A DNA stretch of 7,386 nucleotides from JAICLL01 sp035252155. GTDB taxonomy: Bacteria; Planctomycetota; Planctomycetia; Pirellulales; JAICIG01. The stretch spans positions 1-7,386 of the forward strand of contig DATFDL010000524.1 in the NCBI GenBank assembly GCA_035252155.1. Reading direction: 5' to 3'. Below are positions 4,564-7,386 of this stretch, in pieces. Within the stretch, counting starts at the first letter, position 1, and every line of letters begins with the position of its first letter. A model generated the notes under the pieces. It was not told the DNA's origin, made no database searches, and saw only the letters and a program-made list of their open reading frames with translations. A program made the translations under genes and the position numbers.

Positions 4564-7386
4564 ATGCACGATTCTTGCCGCTGGCTGATGCTGCCGGTCG
4601 CCCTAATCGCGTGGTGCCTCAATCGCCCCGCCGCGAATGCCCAGTCAGCGGCGATCACGGGCGAGCGTCCGACGCCGCCTGCCCTGGCCCCGCGAGAACC
4701 ATGGACGACGTCGCGGCTGGCAGGTACGCCCGATCCACCGTCGCCCTACGCGGTTGAGCGGGCCTTCGGCGAGCTCGCGTTTAAGATGCCGGTCGATCTG
4801 GCGTCGGCCCCTGGCAGCGAGCGGCTGTTCGTGGTCGAGCAGGAAGGCAAAATTTATTCGTTCGCCGACAACGCCGATCGTACGCCACTGGCCGATTTAG
4901 TCTTCGACCTGCGGGCCGAGATCGCCGGCGCCAGGATGGCCTATGGGTTGACGTTCGATCCGCACTTCGCTGAGAACCGGTTTTGCTATCTTTGCTACGT
5001 GCTCGCCGACGACCTGCCCGAAGGCTCGCGAGTTTCGCGATTCACCGTAGCCGGCAACCCTCCGCGGATCGACCCGCGCAGCGAGCAGATTCTGCTGACG
5101 TTTCGTTCCGGCGGGCACAACGGCGGCTGCCTGAAATTCGGCCCCGACGGATGCCTCTATATTTCTACGGGCGACGCCGCGCCGCCCTTTCCGCCCGATC
5201 CGCTTCGCACCGGGCAGGACATCGGCGACCTGCTCTCGTCGATTTTGCGGATCGACGTCAAACATGCGACGCCAGACAAGCCTTACAGCGTGCCGGCCGA
5301 CAATCCCTTTGTCGGTTCGCCGGGCGCTCGTCCGGAGGTCTGGGCCTATGGGTTTCGCAATCCGTGGAAGATGAGCTTCGATCCGGCCAGCGGCAGCCTT
5401 TGGGTGGGCGACGTCGGCTGGGAAATGCTGGAAATGGTCTATCGAGTCGAGCGCGGCGGCAATTATGGTTGGGCGGTCATGGAAGGCAGCCAGCCGGTGC
5501 TCGCCGAAACCGACCGCGGCCCCACGCCCATCCTGCCGCCCACAGTCGAGCATCCGCATACCGAGGCTCGCTCCGTCACCGGCGGCTATGTCTATCACGG
5601 CCGACGGCTGCCGGACCTGGCGGGGGCTTACATCTACGGCGATTACGAGACGGGCAAGGTATGGGGCCTGCGGTGCGACGAGCGTCGCGTGACCTGGCAT
5701 CAAGAACTGGTCGACACCGCGATCAAGATCGTCTCGTTCGGCGTCGACCGCCACGACGAACTTTACTTGCTCGATCATGGCGGTGGGCTCTATCGGCTCG
5801 CCCCGAATCCGAACCAAGGGGCGAACGAAGCGTTTCCGCGGCGGCTCAGCGAGACGGGCCTCTTCAAATCGCTCGACCCGCTGGTGCCGGCGGCGGGCGT
5901 CGTCGCCTACCGCGTCGCGGCCGAGCCGTGGGCCGATGGCGCGGTGGCCGAACGGCATGTGGCGCTGCCCGATCGTTCGCAAATCGATACCGCCGGCGGC
6001 TGGCGTTTTCCGCCCGGAGCGGTGTTGGCCAAAACAATCTCGCTGCCCCTGGAGTGCGGCAACCCGGCTTCGTTGCGGCGGCTGGAAACTCAGGTGTTGC
6101 ATTACGACGGTCTCGATTGGCGCGGATACACATATCTCTGGAACGAACAACAAACCGACGCCGAGCTGGCCGGCGCCGACGGTCTCGACACCACGCTCAC
6201 GCTGCGCGATTCGCAAGCGCCCGGTGGAGCGCGCAAGCTGCCCTGGCGGTTCTTCAGCCGCGCCCAATGCGTGGTCTGCCACAATACAATGGCTGGCTCG
6301 GTGCTCGGTTTTACGCCGGTGCAGTTGAACACCGTGCGTGCTGATCTTGGCGCCGGCTGTCAGCAGCTCGATGCGCTCGCGGCGCTGGGAGTTCTTTCCG
6401 CCCGGCCGAGCGGCGATCTGCCCGCGCCAGCCGATCCATCGGACGCGTCGGCCGAATTGAACCGCCGGGCACGCTCGTACCTGCACGCCAACTGCGCTCA
6501 TTGCCATCGGCGGCACGGGGGCGGCACGGCGGCGATTGAATTGCCTTTTGAGCTGTCCTTGACCGAAACGCGGGCCATCGACGCCAGGCCCACGCAGGGC
6601 ACGTTCGGCATCCCGCGCGCCGCGGTGATTGCTGCTGGCGATCCGCTGCGCTCGATCCTCTTCTACCGCATGGCCAAGCTGGGCCGCGGTCATATGCCGC
6701 ATCTTGGGTCGAGCGTGGTCGATGAGGATGGCCTGCGACTGATTCATGATTGGATCGAACAATTGCCGTCCGACGTCGAGACCGGCGGCGAAGAAACTAG
6801 ACAGCTTGCCGAGCTTCGCGCGAGTGATGGCTCCGATCGCGAAGCCGCTTTGCTCGATCGGCTCTTCAGCACCACGCGCGGAGCGCTGGCGCTGATGTGG
6901 GCCATCGAAGAGGGCATGTTGTCCGAAACGCAGCGCTCGCGCGCCGCGTTGGCCGGCGTCCGGCACGCCGACGGGCAGATCAGCGGGCTGTTCGAGCGCT
7001 TCGTGCCCGATGAGCTGCGGCCCAAGCGGCTGGGCGACGCCATCCAGCCCGCCGACATTCTCTCGCTCACGGGCGACGCGGCCCGCGGCCGGCGGTTCTT
7101 CTTCGAGACGGCGGCCGTACAGTGCAAACAGTGTCATCGGATTGGCAACCAGGGAACGCAGCTTGGTCCCGACCTGAGCGAGATTGGCAAGAAGTACAAA
7201 CGCGCCCAGCTCTTGGAGTCGATCGTCGAGCCATCGAAGCAGATCGACCCGAAATTCGCGGCCTATCTCGTGGAGACTTCCGCGGGGCAGATTCATACTG
7301 GTCTGCTCGTCGACAAGAACGAGCGCGAAGTGATCTTAAAAGACGCTCAAAACAAGCAAATTCACATTCCCGCCGACGAGATCGAG
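4564..7386 (+). CDS. Exported PQQ-dependent sugar dehydrogenase fused to multihaem cytochrome c, 3' end outside window
   Basis: The frame is open for 941 codons and runs off the window. An in-frame TGA at 4552 makes the ATG at 4564 the first ATG, though no clear Shine-Dalgarno is present. Residues 1-26 are a signal peptide (likely cut after ANA, 24-26). Residues about 68-413 are a glucose/sorbosone dehydrogenase beta-propeller: GGHNGG places the likely catalytic base at H185, YGFRNPW gives R265-N266, and LYISTGD and GGNYGW are family hallmarks. Residues about 424-715 resemble the SO2930-type dihaem cytochrome family, with haem sites CVVCH (569-573) and CAHCH (644-648); M711 in GHMPHLGS may be a distal haem ligand. 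From about residue 835 a haem domain of the Pirellula/Verrucomicrobium type carries CKQCH (854-858), then GPDLSEIG. It probably oxidises a sugar or alcohol in the periplasm and passes electrons through its own haems. Substrate is unknown. It is divergent from tRNA-Lys and the sulfatase. Confidence 0.92.
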   Translation, partial: MHDSCRWLMLPVALIAWCLNRPAANAQSAAITGERPTPPALAPREPWTTSRLAGTPDPPSPYAVERAFGELAFKMPVDLASAPGSERLFVVEQEGKIYSFADNADRTPLADLVFDLRAEIAGARMAYGLTFDPHFAENRFCYLCYVLADDLPEGSRVSRFTVAGNPPRIDPRSEQILLTFRSGGHNGGCLKFGPDGCLYISTGDAAPPFPPDPLRTGQDIGDLLSSILRIDVKHATPDKPYSVPADNPFVGSPGARPEVWAYGFRNPWKMSFDPASGSLWVGDVGWEMLEMVYRVERGGNYGWAVMEGSQPVLAETDRGPTPILPPTVEHPHTEARSVTGGYVYHGRRLPDLAGAYIYGDYETGKVWGLRCDERRVTWHQELVDTAIKIVSFGVDRHDELYLLDHGGGLYRLAPNPNQGANEAFPRRLSETGLFKSLDPLVPAAGVVAYRVAAEPWADGAVAERHVALPDRSQIDTAGGWRFPPGAVLAKTISLPLECGNPASLRRLETQVLHYDGLDWRGYTYLWNEQQTDAELAGADGLDTTLTLRDSQAPGGARKLPWRFFSRAQCVVCHNTMAGSVLGFTPVQLNTVRADLGAGCQQLDALAALGVLSARPSGDLPAPADPSDASAELNRRARSYLHANCAHCHRRHGGGTAAIELPFELSLTETRAIDARPTQGTFGIPRAAVIAAGDPLRSILFYRMAKLGRGHMPHLGSSVVDEDGLRLIHDWIEQLPSDVETGGEETRQLAELRASDGSDREAALLDRLFSTTRGALALMWAIEEGMLSETQRSRAALAGVRHADGQISGLFERFVPDELRPKRLGDAIQPADILSLTGDAARGRRFFFETAAVQCKQCHRIGNQGTQLGPDLSEIGKKYKRAQLLESIVEPSKQIDPKFAAYLVETSAGQIHTGLLVDKNEREVILKDAQNKQIHIPADEIE

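Noticed and set aside
4983..6344. Forward open frame of 453 codons within the dehydrogenase gene
   Set aside because: It is the +1 shadow of the true frame, with an Arg-rich translation and no motifs; the true frame holds all the family signatures.
4897..7296. Very long reverse-strand open frame (799 codons) opposite the dehydrogenase gene
   Set aside because: It is antisense to a gene with clear dehydrogenase and haem motifs. Its translation is rich in Arg, Gly, Ala and His and shows no recognisable domain, as is common opposite GC-rich genes.

Overview
The window looks like chromosomal DNA from a planctomycete, probably of the Pirellula/Blastopirellula type. This rests on gene content and not on a marker gene. 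The DNA is GC-rich with G/C favoured at third codon positions. It holds a secreted formylglycine-type sulfatase, a soluble PQQ sugar-dehydrogenase domain fused to c-type cytochrome domains, and a C-terminal haem domain of the 'Pirellula/Verrucomicrobium type', which is typical of Planctomycetes and Verrucomicrobia.

Layout from left to right. Positions 1-334 hold no confident gene, only a possible tail of an upstream gene, one hairpin, and a three-copy octamer that forms an 18-bp palindrome. Positions 335-2902 (+) encode an 855-residue membrane protein of unknown function with a zinc ribbon, TPRs, one membrane span, a beta-rich segment and more TPRs. Its stop codon directly abuts the stop codon of the convergent sulfatase gene (2903-4339, -). 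Four bases upstream of the sulfatase start codon lies the 3' end of a tRNA-Lys(TTT) gene on the same strand (4344-4415). A 148-bp divergent intergenic region with nested inverted repeats follows. The last gene (4564 to the window end, +) encodes an exported PQQ dehydrogenase/multihaem cytochrome fusion. Its visible 941 codons have no stop, so it continues past the window.

The sulfatase and the PQQ dehydrogenase-cytochrome are both predicted to be exported and would suit scavenging of sulfated sugars or polysaccharides: one removes sulfate, the other oxidises sugar or a related alcohol and passes electrons to haem. They are divergent and separated by a tRNA gene, so a shared pathway is only an inference. 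No phage, transposon, CRISPR array or defence system is visible. The points most worth a second look are the triple-CxxCH dehydrogenase fusion, the tRNA-sulfatase junction with almost no leader, and the unassigned zinc-ribbon/TPR membrane protein.
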